Source: Tumebacillus sp. BK434
Lineage (GTDB): Bacteria > Bacillota > Bacilli > Tumebacillales > Tumebacillaceae
Reading direction: 5' to 3'
NCBI RefSeq assembly: GCF_004340785.1
Contig: NZ_SLXS01000002.1
Coordinates: 248,001 to 312,000 of the forward strand
Length of the DNA: 64,000 nt
Shown here piece after piece: positions 15,053 through 23,374 of this stretch. A program made the position numbers and the translations under genes. Below the pieces are notes generated by a model. The model ran no database searches, had not been told where the DNA came from, and saw nothing but the letters and a program-made list of their open reading frames with translations. Each line of letters opens with the position of its first letter. Position 1 is the stretch's first letter.

Positions 15053-17299
15053 ATGGGGTTGCTCCCGAATGAACGCGTGACGCTGGAAGGCGTTTTGAAA
15101 AAAATCACGTTTCACAACGACGACAACGGCTACACGGTCGCCACGCTGCAGACCGGCAAGAAGGACAGCGCGGTGATCGTCGGCACTTTGATCGGTCCGC
15201 AGGAAGGCGACAACATTCGGGTGACGGGCACGTGGAGCCGCCATGAAAAATGGGGTCTGCAGCTCTTGTTCGACGAGTTCGAGCGGGTGCTGCCCGTCAC
15301 GTCAGATGCGATCTTGAAATTCCTGTGCTCGGGGATGATCAAAGGGCTCGGCCCGAAGACGGCGAAGAAGCTGGTCGAGCAGTTTGGCGCGGACACGCTG
15401 CAAGTGATCGAGACGGAGCCGGAACGGCTGTTGGCGATCGAAGGCATCGGGCAGAAAAAGGCGGAAGGGATCAGCCAAGGGCTGCGCGAGCAGATGGGCG
15501 TGCAGTCGGTGATGGTCTATCTCAGCGCGCGGGGGATCACGCCTGGCATCGCGGCGAAGATCTACAAGCGCTACGGCAAGGAAGCGCTCGACGTGCTGCG
15601 CAATAACCCGTACCGCCTCGTCGAGGACGTGCACGGCATCGGGTTCAAGACGGCCGACAAGCTGGCACTGCAGCTCGGCCTGCCGCCCGATTCGCCGGGG
15701 CGTCTGCGCGCCGCTTTGAAACATGTGCTGCGCCAAGGCGCCGATGAAGGCCATGTCTTCTTGCCGGAGCGCGAACTGTTCGCCAAGGCGGAATCGCTGC
15801 TCGGAAGCGCCGCCCGCGACCTGCTGCCGGCGATGCTGGAAGGATTGGCCGGGGAGCGCTCCGGCGGCGTGATCGTGGAGCCGGTCGGAGCGGAGCGGCT
15901 GGTCTATCTGACCGGGTTCTATTTTGCCGAACTGAAATCGGCGGAGAAGATCTGCACGCTGCAAAACGGCGCGGTGCAGATCGCGCTGGACGAGGGCGAG
16001 GAGCAGGACGACGAGCGGCTGATCGCAGACATCGAAGCGGAGCAGGGCATGGAACTGGCCCCGCTGCAGCGGCAGGCGGTGGCGGCGGTGCTGCGCGAAC
16101 GGCTGGTGATCATCACCGGGGGGCCGGGCACGGGCAAGACGACGACCGTCAAAGCGATGATCGCCGCCCTCGAACATCAAGGCGTGACGCCGACTTTGGC
16201 CGCGCCGACCGGGCGCGCCGCCAAGCGGATGACCGAAAGCACCGGAGTGGAAGCGAAGACTTTGCACCGCCTGCTGGAATATGCGATGGTTGAAGGCGAA
16301 GGCTTGCGCTTTCAGCGCGATGAAGAGAATCCGCTGGAAGGGGCGGTGTTCATCATCGACGAAGCATCGATGATCGACCAACTGCTCTTCTTCCAACTGC
16401 TGCGCGCGCTGCCTTCAGGCGCCAGGCTGGTGCTGTGCGGCGATATCGACCAGCTGCCAAGCGTCGGCGCGGGCCGCGTGCTGCAGGACCTGATCGAATC
16501 GGGTACGGTGACGGTGGTGCGGCTGCAGACGATCTTTCGGCAGGCGCAGGAGAGCCTGATCGTCAAAAACGCCCACCGCATCAACCGCGGGCTCCTGCCG
16601 GAGACGGCGAAGGACGGCGATTTCTTTTTTCTCGAAGAAGGGCGGCCGGAAGCGCTGCTGCAATTGGTGCTCGATCTGGCCGCACGGCGCCTGCCCGGAT
16701 TTTTAGGAGCCGACCCGGTCGAGGACATTCAGGTGCTGGTCCCGATGCGGCGCGGTGCGGTCGGCGTCGAAGCGCTGAACGAAGCTATGCAGGCGACGCT
16801 GAACCCGGCGGCGGCAGAGAAGGCCGAGCTGACGCACGGCGGACGGATCTTGCGCGTCGGGGATAAAGTGATGCAGACGAAAAACAATTATACAAAAGAA
16901 GTGTTCAACGGCGATGTCGGGCGGGTGGCGGCGCTCGATGCGGAAGAAGGCGAGTTGACCGTGGCCTATCCGGATGACCAAGAGCCGCGCTGTATCACCT
17001 ATGCGCTCACCGAGCTCGAGGAACTGTCGCTCGCCTATGCGGTGACGGTGCACAAGAGCCAGGGGAGCGAATACCCGTGCGTGATCCTGCCGGTCGTGAT
17101 GCAGCACCGCGTGATGCTGCAGCGCAACCTGATCTACACGGGCGTGACGCGGGCGAAGAAGCTGGTCGTGCTCGTCGGCACGAAACCGGCGTTGCAAACG
17201 GCGGTGAAGAGCCAGGATGGTCAGCGGCGCTATACCCGGCTGGCGGAGCGGGTGCGAGGGCAAGAACCACAGAGGGAACGGGCGGAACTGGAGTCGTAG
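15053..17299 (+). CDS. recD2: RecD2-type ATP-dependent 5'-3' DNA helicase
   Basis: RecD2 unwinds DNA 5'-3' without RecBC partners and takes part in repair and replication-fork maintenance. The 748-residue protein has an N-terminal OB-like domain, tandem helix-hairpin-helix motifs (IKGLGPKTAKKL, IEGIGQKKAEGI, VHGIGFKTADKL), helicase motif I (GGPGTGKTTTVKAM), motif II (FIIDEASMID), a Q/R region (RLQTIFRQA), and a C-terminal UvrD-like domain (AYAVTVHKSQGSEY, YTGVTRAKKLVVLVG). ATG 15053 follows GAAGGTG by 8 bases. It lies between phoU and phoPR with no terminator on either side. That may be operonic, but a phosphate-related role is not implied. Confidence 0.95.
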   Translation: MGLLPNERVTLEGVLKKITFHNDDNGYTVATLQTGKKDSAVIVGTLIGPQEGDNIRVTGTWSRHEKWGLQLLFDEFERVLPVTSDAILKFLCSGMIKGLGPKTAKKLVEQFGADTLQVIETEPERLLAIEGIGQKKAEGISQGLREQMGVQSVMVYLSARGITPGIAAKIYKRYGKEALDVLRNNPYRLVEDVHGIGFKTADKLALQLGLPPDSPGRLRAALKHVLRQGADEGHVFLPERELFAKAESLLGSAARDLLPAMLEGLAGERSGGVIVEPVGAERLVYLTGFYFAELKSAEKICTLQNGAVQIALDEGEEQDDERLIADIEAEQGMELAPLQRQAVAAVLRERLVIITGGPGTGKTTTVKAMIAALEHQGVTPTLAAPTGRAAKRMTESTGVEAKTLHRLLEYAMVEGEGLRFQRDEENPLEGAVFIIDEASMIDQLLFFQLLRALPSGARLVLCGDIDQLPSVGAGRVLQDLIESGTVTVVRLQTIFRQAQESLIVKNAHRINRGLLPETAKDGDFFFLEEGRPEALLQLVLDLAARRLPGFLGADPVEDIQVLVPMRRGAVGVEALNEAMQATLNPAAAEKAELTHGGRILRVGDKVMQTKNNYTKEVFNGDVGRVAALDAEEGELTVAYPDDQEPRCITYALTELEELSLAYAVTVHKSQGSEYPCVILPVVMQHRVMLQRNLIYTGVTRAKKLVVLVGTKPALQTAVKSQDGQRRYTRLAERVRGQEPQRERAELES

Positions 17300-17325
17300 C
17301 TATACTTTTGCGGAGGTGTCTTGGG

Positions 17326-18018
17326 ATGACGCGTGTGCTGGTCGTAGATGATGAAGAATCGATTTCGAAACTGGTGGAGTACAACTTGCAGCAGGCAGGC
17401 TTTGAGGTGATCACAGCCGACTCGGGGACGCGGGCGATGGAGATCATGGCGGAGATGCCGCGCCCGGATCTGATGGTGCTCGACCTGATGCTGCCGGGCA
17501 TCGGCGGGATGGAGCTCTGCCAGCGCCTGCGCAAAGACGGCATCACCACGCCGATCATCATGCTGACGGCAAAAGATGACGAGGTCGACCGCATCCTCGG
17601 GCTTGAGATGGGCGCAGACGACTATGTGACGAAGCCGTTCTCGCCGCGCGAGCTGGTGGCGCGCGTGAAAGCGGTGCTGCGCCGGATGAGCGATGACGCT
17701 TCGAGCGAGGAAGGCGTGTTCCACTGCGGCGAAGTGGTCGTCGACGTCAACCGCTACGAAGTGGCGGTGCGCGGGGAAAAAGTCGACCTGACGCCGCGCG
17801 AGTTCGAGCTCTTGCACTACCTCGCCAAGCACATGGGCCGCGTGATGAGCCGTGACCATCTGCTCGACAAAGTCTGGGGTTATGAGTTTGCCGGGGACAC
17901 GCGCATCGTCGATGTGCACATCTCGCACCTGCGCGACAAACTGGAGCGCGACCCGAAACAGCCGGAGTTTATCAAAACGGTGCGGGGAGTCGGCTACAAG
18001 CTCGTCCGGGGTGAATAG
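17326..18018 (+). CDS. phoP: PhoP-type response regulator
   Basis: OmpR/PhoB-type regulator of phosphate starvation genes. Receiver residues 1-120 show the acidic pair DDEE, phosphorylated Asp53 (LMVLDLMLPG), Thr (MLTAKDD) and Lys (VTKPFSPREL). The winged-helix DNA-binding domain spans about 130-229 (LTPREFELLHYLAKH, DVHISHLRDKLE, RGVGYKLV). ATG 17326 has GGAGGTG 9 bases upstream. The stop is 2 bases before phoR. The Pho box upstream of pstS is its likely target. Confidence 0.95.
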   Translation: MTRVLVVDDEESISKLVEYNLQQAGFEVITADSGTRAMEIMAEMPRPDLMVLDLMLPGIGGMELCQRLRKDGITTPIIMLTAKDDEVDRILGLEMGADDYVTKPFSPRELVARVKAVLRRMSDDASSEEGVFHCGEVVVDVNRYEVAVRGEKVDLTPREFELLHYLAKHMGRVMSRDHLLDKVWGYEFAGDTRIVDVHISHLRDKLERDPKQPEFIKTVRGVGYKLVRGE

Positions 18019-18020
18019 AG

Positions 18021-19811
18021 ATGATTCGGGGCATCCGCTGGCGGATTGTCGTGACCTACATGGTGCTGATCGTGCTCGCCCTGTCGATTTTCGGGGTGTA
18101 TATGCTGCAGTTCATCGAGAAGCTGTACATGGACAATCTGCAGACGCAACTAAAAGAAGAGACGTCTCTGCTCGCGACGTGGGTGGCCCCGATGCTCGCG
18201 ACGTACGACACGCCGGGCCAGAAGGAAGACGTGCATGAGATGCTGCGCCAGACGAGCATGTCGGCCTCCTCAAGGGTGACGCTGCTCGATCTGCGGGGAG
18301 ATGTCATGCTCGACACCTTGGGCGATGCTGACACGCGGCGCAACCAGCTCGACTATCCGGAGATCGCGGCGGCGGTGGAAGGCAATGTCGGGATGCACGT
18401 GCGCAAAGTAGAGTATTCGACCTACAACGTGATGCACATGGCGGTGCCGGTCTACGGCGACCACGGCCCGGTCGCCGTGCTGCGGATGGCGGTGCCGATG
18501 AAAGGCGCGCACGAGACCTTGCAGGCGCTGTGGGGGCGGATCGGCGTGTCGCTGTTGATCGTGGCGGCGGTGGCGAGCCTGTTCGGGTTGCGCTTCGCCC
18601 ACGGGATCGCCGCGCCGATCGAAGCGATCACCTCCTCGACGCGCAAGATCGCCGAAGGGGCGTTCGACGAGCGGATTCACCAGCGCGGGCGGGATGAGCT
18701 GCGGGTGATGGCCGACTCGATCAACGCGATGGCGGCCCGACTGTCCGATCAGATCGAAGACCTGACCCAGCAGAAAGGCAAGCTGGAAGGGATCTTGAAG
18801 CATCTCGTCTCCGGCGTCATCGTCGTCGACCGCTCCGGCCGGATCACGCTGGTCAACCAGGCGATCGAGCGGATGATCGGCTCGACGGCAGACGAACTTT
18901 TGCAAAAGTGGCACTGGGAGGCCGGCTATACGTTCGGCTTGTCGGCGATGATCGACGAAGCGATTCTGGTCGGGACGGCGCAGAAAAAGGAGATCACGCT
19001 GCACCGCCCCGTCGAGCGGACGGTGGAAGTGCACATCACGCCGGTCTCCTCGAACAACGGGCGGATCGCCGGTGCGGTGGTGCTGATGCACGACGTGTCG
19101 GAGTGGAGGCAGCTGGAGCGGATGCGCAGCGAGTTTGTCGCCAACGTCTCGCATGAGCTGCGCACGCCGATTACGGCGGTGAAAGGCTTTTCGGAAACGC
19201 TGCTCGACGGCGCGTTGAACGACCCGGCGATCACGCGGCAGTTTTTGCAGATCATCCATGACGAGTCGGAGCGGTTGAAGCGGCTGGTCACCGACCTGCT
19301 GGAGCTGTCCAAGATCGAATCGGGGCACACGGTGTTCCATTTCGAGCCGTTCGATCTCGCCGCGCTGGTCAGACGGACGGCGGAGAAATACAGCCATCAG
19401 GCGGAGAGCTTGGGGCTGAGCGTGGAGACGGCGCTGCCGGCCGAACCGCTCATCATCGAAGGCGACTCCGACCGCATCGCACAGATCTTGATCAACCTGC
19501 TCGGCAACGCCATCGCCTACACGCCGTCGGGCGGTCAGGTGTACGTTTCGGTGGCGGAGCAAGGCGACGATACGGTCGTGCTGAAAGTGCGCGACACGGG
19601 CGTCGGAATTCCGGCGGAAGACCTTCCGCGGCTGTTCGAGCGGTTTTATCGCGTGGACAAGGCACGTGCGCGCCGTTCGGGCGGCACAGGCTTAGGCCTG
19701 GCGATTGTGAAGCACATCCTCGAAAGTCACCACGGGCATGTCGAAGTGAAAAGCGAAGTGGGCGCAGGCAGCGAGTTTGCGATCACACTGCCGAAAACAG
19801 CACCGAAGTAG
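18021..19811 (+). CDS. phoR: PhoR-type sensor histidine kinase
   Basis: Membrane kinase paired with PhoP, 596 residues. Domains in order: helix 1 (YMVLIVLALSIFGVYML), an extracellular sensor (about 32-165), helix 2 (GVSLLIVAAVASLFGLRFA), HAMP (about 195-245), a PAS domain (LEGILKHLVSGVIVVDRSG), the HisKA phosphoacceptor (FVANVSHELRTPITAVKGF) and HATPase with N (ILINLLGNAIAYTP), G1 (VRDTGVGI) and G2 (RSGGTGLGLAIVKHI) boxes. All catalytic motifs are intact. This layout is that of B. subtilis PhoR. It is co-transcribed with phoP. Confidence 0.95.
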   Translation: MIRGIRWRIVVTYMVLIVLALSIFGVYMLQFIEKLYMDNLQTQLKEETSLLATWVAPMLATYDTPGQKEDVHEMLRQTSMSASSRVTLLDLRGDVMLDTLGDADTRRNQLDYPEIAAAVEGNVGMHVRKVEYSTYNVMHMAVPVYGDHGPVAVLRMAVPMKGAHETLQALWGRIGVSLLIVAAVASLFGLRFAHGIAAPIEAITSSTRKIAEGAFDERIHQRGRDELRVMADSINAMAARLSDQIEDLTQQKGKLEGILKHLVSGVIVVDRSGRITLVNQAIERMIGSTADELLQKWHWEAGYTFGLSAMIDEAILVGTAQKKEITLHRPVERTVEVHITPVSSNNGRIAGAVVLMHDVSEWRQLERMRSEFVANVSHELRTPITAVKGFSETLLDGALNDPAITRQFLQIIHDESERLKRLVTDLLELSKIESGHTVFHFEPFDLAALVRRTAEKYSHQAESLGLSVETALPAEPLIIEGDSDRIAQILINLLGNAIAYTPSGGQVYVSVAEQGDDTVVLKVRDTGVGIPAEDLPRLFERFYRVDKARARRSGGTGLGLAIVKHILESHHGHVEVKSEVGAGSEFAITLPKTAPK

Positions 19812-19825
19812 GGTGCTGTTTTTCT
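19796..19825 (+). terminator. Terminator of phoPR
   Basis: Stem AACAGCACC / GGTGCTGTT overlapping the phoR stop codon, followed by TTTTC. Nearly the same stem is reused at 20449. Confidence 0.85.
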
Positions 19826-19877
19826 TGTCGGAAAGCGGTATGCTGGGGAGAGAAGAATGCGCAAGGGAGAGCTGATC

Positions 19878-20450
19878 ATGTCCTCATCGGTCCGCAACAT
19901 GGAAGAAAAAATGATCCAAAGCATGCAAAAGCGCACCGGCCGCACCTTGGAAGAGTGGCTGGAGAAAGCGAAGCGCGACGGCATCCCGGAAGGCAAAGGC
20001 CGCCTGAAGTGGCTGAAAGAAGAGTACGGCCTCGGGCAGAGCACCGCCTACCTGATCCTCAACCATCTCGACGGCGGCAGCATCGCTTCGATCTACGAAG
20101 ACGGGGACAAGCTGGTCGACGCCCAGTTCCAAGGCGACAACGCAGCGCTGCGCGACGTCTATGATTTTGTGAAAGCGGAGATCGAAGCGCTTGGCGAAGG
20201 CGTGGAAGCGCGCCCCTGCAAGACCTACGTGCCATTCTACAAGAAAAAGCAATTCGCCGTCGCCAAGCCCCACAAAGGCAAACTCCACATCGGCGTTGCC
20301 CTTCCTGACGGCATGTCCTCCGACCGCCTGGAGCCGTCGAAAGGACTTGGTTTCAACGAGCGGATGAAGCTCAAATTCACGCTGGAGCAGCGCGAAGACC
20401 TCGACGACGAGCTGCGCGGCCTGTTGCAGCTGGCGTATGAGGCGAATTAA
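19878..20450 (+). CDS. DUF4287/DUF5655 domain protein
   Basis: A 190-residue soluble protein. The N-terminal half matches the DUF4287 pattern (SVRNMEEKMIQSMQKRTG, LEEWLEKAKRDG, KWLKEEYGLGQSTAYLIL). The C-terminal half resembles DUF5655 (Y-x-K-x-x-Q/F-A, IGVALP). No catalytic residues are known for either domain. ATG 19878 has AGGGAG about 8 bases upstream; an ATG at 19857 would place this ribosome site inside the gene. It is bounded by hairpin terminators on both sides, so it is monocistronic. Function unknown. Confidence 0.85.
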   Translation: MSSSVRNMEEKMIQSMQKRTGRTLEEWLEKAKRDGIPEGKGRLKWLKEEYGLGQSTAYLILNHLDGGSIASIYEDGDKLVDAQFQGDNAALRDVYDFVKAEIEALGEGVEARPCKTYVPFYKKKQFAVAKPHKGKLHIGVALPDGMSSDRLEPSKGLGFNERMKLKFTLEQREDLDDELRGLLQLAYEAN

Positions 20451-20474
20451 CAGCACCTGCCGGTGCTGTTTTTT
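20449..20474 (+). terminator. Terminator of the DUF4287 gene
   Basis: Stem AACAGCACC / GGTGCTGTT, loop TGCC, then six T. The stem begins in the stop codon. Confidence 0.88.
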
Positions 20475-20492
20475 GATGCGGGGAAAACCACA

Positions 20493-20521
20493 TTGGACGG
20501 TTGAAGTATTTAAGATATAAT
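20493..20521 (+). promoter_or_regulatory. SigA promoter of degV-comFC
   Basis: TTGGAC (20493-20498), a 17-base spacer, and a perfect TATAAT (20516-20521), 48 bases before the degV-family start. Confidence 0.8.
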
Positions 20522-20568
20522 AGGGAATAGATATCAGAATTTATCCTCTACTTTTCAGGAGGTACATA

Positions 20569-21411
20569 ATGAGCAAAATTGCGATCGTAACAGACAGTAC
20601 GGCCTATTTACCGACCGACACGATTCATAAATACGGCATCACGGTGGTGTCTTTGATGGTCAACTTTGGGCAGGAGAGCCACAAGGAAGGCGTGGACATC
20701 ACTTCGGATCAATTCTTTGCGCGTTTGGCGGTGGAGAAGAACCTGCCGACCACATCGCAGCCGTCTGTCGGCGAGATGGTGCAGGCGTATGAGCGCCTGC
20801 TGGAGACGCATGACAGCATCATCGGCATCTTCCTGTCTTCGAAGCTGTCCGGCACCGCGCATTCGGCGGAGACCGCTTCGCGCATGGTCGAAGGCGACAT
20901 CACCGTCATCGACTCCAAGATCACCGCATTCGGACAGGCCCGCCTCGTGCTGACCGCTTGCGAGATGATCGAAGCGGGCCAGGACAAGGAGACGATCGTC
21001 GCCAAATTGAACGAGATGGTCGAGACGATCAAGGCGTACTTCATCGTCGACTCCCTCGAACACCTCCATCGCGGCGGCCGCGTCTCCGGCGCGGCGGCGC
21101 TGATCGGCTCCCTGCTGCAGGTGAAACCGATCCTGCACGTCGAGGACGGCAAGCTCGAACTGCTCGAAAAAGTGCGCACGCGCAAAAAATCGCTCGCCCG
21201 CATCGCCGAGCTGATCAAGGCCAAGCAGATCGCCGGCAAAAAACTGACCATGGCGATCGTCTACACCGACAACGCGTCTGATGCAGCCGAAGTCGCAGCG
21301 CAGTTCCAAGAGCAATTCCCGGAGGCAGACATCTCCACCGCCCAGATCGGCCCGGTCATCGGCACGCACGTCGGCCCCGGTCTGCTCGGCTTTATCTTCG
21401 ACCAGCAATGA
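20569..21411 (+). CDS. DegV-family fatty-acid-binding protein
   Basis: A 280-residue cytoplasmic protein. DegV/FakB proteins bind a fatty acid and, with FakA, present it for phosphorylation. The N-terminal DSTAYLP motif, SQPSVGEMVQAYE, SSKLSGTAHSAETA, VIDSKITAFGQ, the LEHLHRGGRVSGAAAL signature and the C-terminal GPVIGTHVGPG are all present. AGGAGG precedes ATG 20569. The stop codon overlaps the comFC start (ATGA). No fakA is present in this window. Confidence 0.94.
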   Translation: MSKIAIVTDSTAYLPTDTIHKYGITVVSLMVNFGQESHKEGVDITSDQFFARLAVEKNLPTTSQPSVGEMVQAYERLLETHDSIIGIFLSSKLSGTAHSAETASRMVEGDITVIDSKITAFGQARLVLTACEMIEAGQDKETIVAKLNEMVETIKAYFIVDSLEHLHRGGRVSGAAALIGSLLQVKPILHVEDGKLELLEKVRTRKKSLARIAELIKAKQIAGKKLTMAIVYTDNASDAAEVAAQFQEQFPEADISTAQIGPVIGTHVGPGLLGFIFDQQ

Positions 21412-22127
21412 GCAACAAGGGATTCTGGAACGGTCTCCTGAATCTCGTGTATCCGAAACGGCCTCAGTGCCTGCTCTGCGAGCAGCCTTTGGCCGATGCC
21501 AACGAGGCGGTATGCGCCCCCTGCACGGTTCAGCTGCGGGCGGGCATCCCGCCTTTTTGCCGTATTTGCGGACGCGAGATGCCGGAGCCGGACATCTGCT
21601 CAGATTGCTCGTGGCGCAAAGAGCGCTTTTTCCACCGCGCGCTGTCGTTCGGCCCCTATGAAGGGCGCCTGAAAGACGCGATCCTCAAGCTGAAAGAAGA
21701 GCGCAGGCTCGAACTGCTCCCCCTGCTCGTCGACTGCCTGACCGAAGCGTATGCCGCGCACCTGTTCGACACGCACATCGACTGCCTCGTGCCCGTCCCG
21801 ATGGCGGCCGACAAAGAGCGCGCCCGCGGCTTCAACCAGGCGGAGCGCTTGGCCCAAGGCCTGAGCGACCGCATCTGCCTGCCCGTCGTGTCCGGCCTGG
21901 TCTGGCAAGGCTCGTCCCGCTCGCAAGTGTCGCGCGGCCGTTCGATGCGCCTCGCATCGATGGAGAACTCGGTCGCCCTCGCCAAGACGGCCGGGCAGGA
22001 TCTCGACGGCATGATCGTCTGCCTGATCGACGACGTCTACACCACCGGCGCCACCGTCAACGCCTGCGCCAAAAAGCTGCACAGCGCAGGCGCGCGGGCC
22101 GTGTACGTGCTGACGGCGGCGAGATAA
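21408..22127 (+). CDS. comFC: Competence protein ComFC
   Basis: Needed for DNA uptake during transformation; belongs to the phosphoribosyltransferase-like ComF family. Two N-terminal zinc knuckles (CLLCEQP/CAPC and CRICG/CSDC, residues about 18-65) precede a PRT fold with the PRPP-binding loop VCLIDDVYTTGATVNACAK. Length 239 is typical. It overlaps degV by four bases. The comFA helicase and comFB, which usually precede it in Bacillus, are not in the window. It keeps its classic position upstream of yvyF and flgM, but the fab-like trio has been placed in between. Confidence 0.94.
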   Translation: MSNKGFWNGLLNLVYPKRPQCLLCEQPLADANEAVCAPCTVQLRAGIPPFCRICGREMPEPDICSDCSWRKERFFHRALSFGPYEGRLKDAILKLKEERRLELLPLLVDCLTEAYAAHLFDTHIDCLVPVPMAADKERARGFNQAERLAQGLSDRICLPVVSGLVWQGSSRSQVSRGRSMRLASMENSVALAKTAGQDLDGMIVCLIDDVYTTGATVNACAKKLHSAGARAVYVLTAAR

Positions 22128-22136
22128 CAAGCTCGT

Positions 22137-22166
22137 AAAACCTCCCTTGCGACGGGGAGGTTTTTT
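22137..22166 (+). terminator. Terminator of degV-comFC
   Basis: Stem AACCTCCC / GGGGAGGTT followed by TTTTTT, 10 bases after the comFC stop. Confidence 0.88.
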
Positions 22167-22214
22167 GCTATAGACTGGTATTGTCTACTTGGAGTGATCG
22201 GGAGGTTAACAATT

Positions 22215-22607
22215 GTGGATGTGCAAAGCATTTTGCCGCACCGGGCGCCTTTTCTGTTCGTGCAGGAGATCGTGGACATCGTGCCCGGCGAGCGGGCGGA
22301 GGCGATCTCTGCTCTGCCGTCGGCTGCCGTGGCCGAGGGCACGGTGCCGCTGTGGTACGCGGCGGAATTTTTGGCCCAGACGGGGGCGCTGGCGGTGCTC
22401 GCGGGAGGGCCGGAAGGGGAGCGGACGCTGATGACCGGGATCGAAGGGATGCGCCTGCTGGCCGAAGCGTCGCCCGGCCGCCCGCTGCGTGCGGAAGTGA
22501 CGGTGCTCGGGGAAAGAAGGGGCATCGGCAAACGGCACGGCCGGGTCTGGCAAGGCGAGACCCTCGTGGCGGAAGGGGTGATCTGGTATGCGCGAACACG
22601 CGACTGA
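22215..22607 (+). CDS. ApeP/FabZ-like 3-hydroxyacyl-ACP dehydratase
   Basis: A 130-residue single hot-dog domain. ILPHRAPFLFVQEIV is the FabZ/ApeP N-terminal motif with its His-Pro, and VPLWYAAEFLAQTGA is the central helix. That helix carries Glu in the position used by FabZ and ApeP for dehydration. It is more divergent than housekeeping FabZ and closer in pattern to the ApeP-type dehydratases of aryl-polyene clusters (recognition from motifs, not a search). GTG 22215 has GGGAGG 9 bases upstream. It overlaps the next gene by 20 bases and forms a unit with the ketoreductase and ketosynthase. Confidence 0.75.
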   Translation: MDVQSILPHRAPFLFVQEIVDIVPGERAEAISALPSAAVAEGTVPLWYAAEFLAQTGALAVLAGGPEGERTLMTGIEGMRLLAEASPGRPLRAEVTVLGERRGIGKRHGRVWQGETLVAEGVIWYARTRD

Positions 22608-23355
22608 GCAGGACCTGCGCCGCGTGGCGCTGATCGCCGGCGGTTCCGGCGCGATCGGCGGCGCGGTGGCGGGGATGCTGGCCGCCCGGGGCGACATCGT
22701 CGCTGTCGGGTACCGGTCGGAGCGCGAGGCGGCAGTTGCGCGAGCCGGGCAGTTGCAAGCCGAGCACGGAATCCCTGCGCTGGCCGTGCCGCTCGATGTG
22801 CGGGACCGAGCGAGCATCGACGCAGCGGTGCAGGTGCTGCTGGAGCAGCACGGACGGGTCGACATCCTCGTCAACGCCGCGGGCATCACCGGCGACCGGA
22901 TGCTGTCGAAGTTGACCGCGGCCGATTTTGACGACGTGCTGCAGGTCAATCTCAAAGGGGCGTTTTTGCTGATGCAGGCGGTGCTCCCTGCGATGCGGCG
23001 GGGGCAGTACGGGCGCATCGTCAACATCACCTCGTATGCGGGCATCCAAGGGCGCATCGGGCAGACCGCCTATGCTGCGAGCAAAGCCGCGCTGATCGGC
23101 CTGACGAAAACGGCCGCCTTGGAAGAGATCGCCCACGGCATCACGATCAACGCCGTCGCGCCTTCGGTCACAGAGTCGAAGCTGACCGCACAGCTGGCGG
23201 CGGAAGCGACAGCCCGGCTTTTGCAAAAAATTCCTCTGGGGCGCATGCAGACGCCGGAGGAAGCGGCGGGGCTGATCGCCTGGCTGACCGCAGAGGGAGC
23301 GGGCACGATCTCCGGGCAGGTGTTTACAGGGGATAACAGACAGTACGGATGGTAA
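22588..23355 (+). CDS. FabG-like 3-oxoacyl-ACP reductase (SDR)
   Basis: A 255-residue short-chain dehydrogenase. The cofactor site is GGSGAIGGAVAGML, the NAG motif appears as NAAGITGD, and the catalytic residues are Ser in NITSYAG and Tyr-x-x-x-Lys in YAASKAAL. The C terminus (PLGRMQTPEEAAGLI) is FabG-like. It should reduce a 3-ketoacyl thioester with NADPH. Its start lies inside the upstream dehydratase gene, so translation is coupled. It is probably an accessory FabG rather than the housekeeping copy, which is normally beside fabD/acpP. Confidence 0.88.
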   Translation: MREHATEQDLRRVALIAGGSGAIGGAVAGMLAARGDIVAVGYRSEREAAVARAGQLQAEHGIPALAVPLDVRDRASIDAAVQVLLEQHGRVDILVNAAGITGDRMLSKLTAADFDDVLQVNLKGAFLLMQAVLPAMRRGQYGRIVNITSYAGIQGRIGQTAYAASKAALIGLTKTAALEEIAHGITINAVAPSVTESKLTAQLAAEATARLLQKIPLGRMQTPEEAAGLIAWLTAEGAGTISGQVFTGDNRQYGW

Positions 23356-23374
23356 GGAAGGGGCAGGGGACAGC

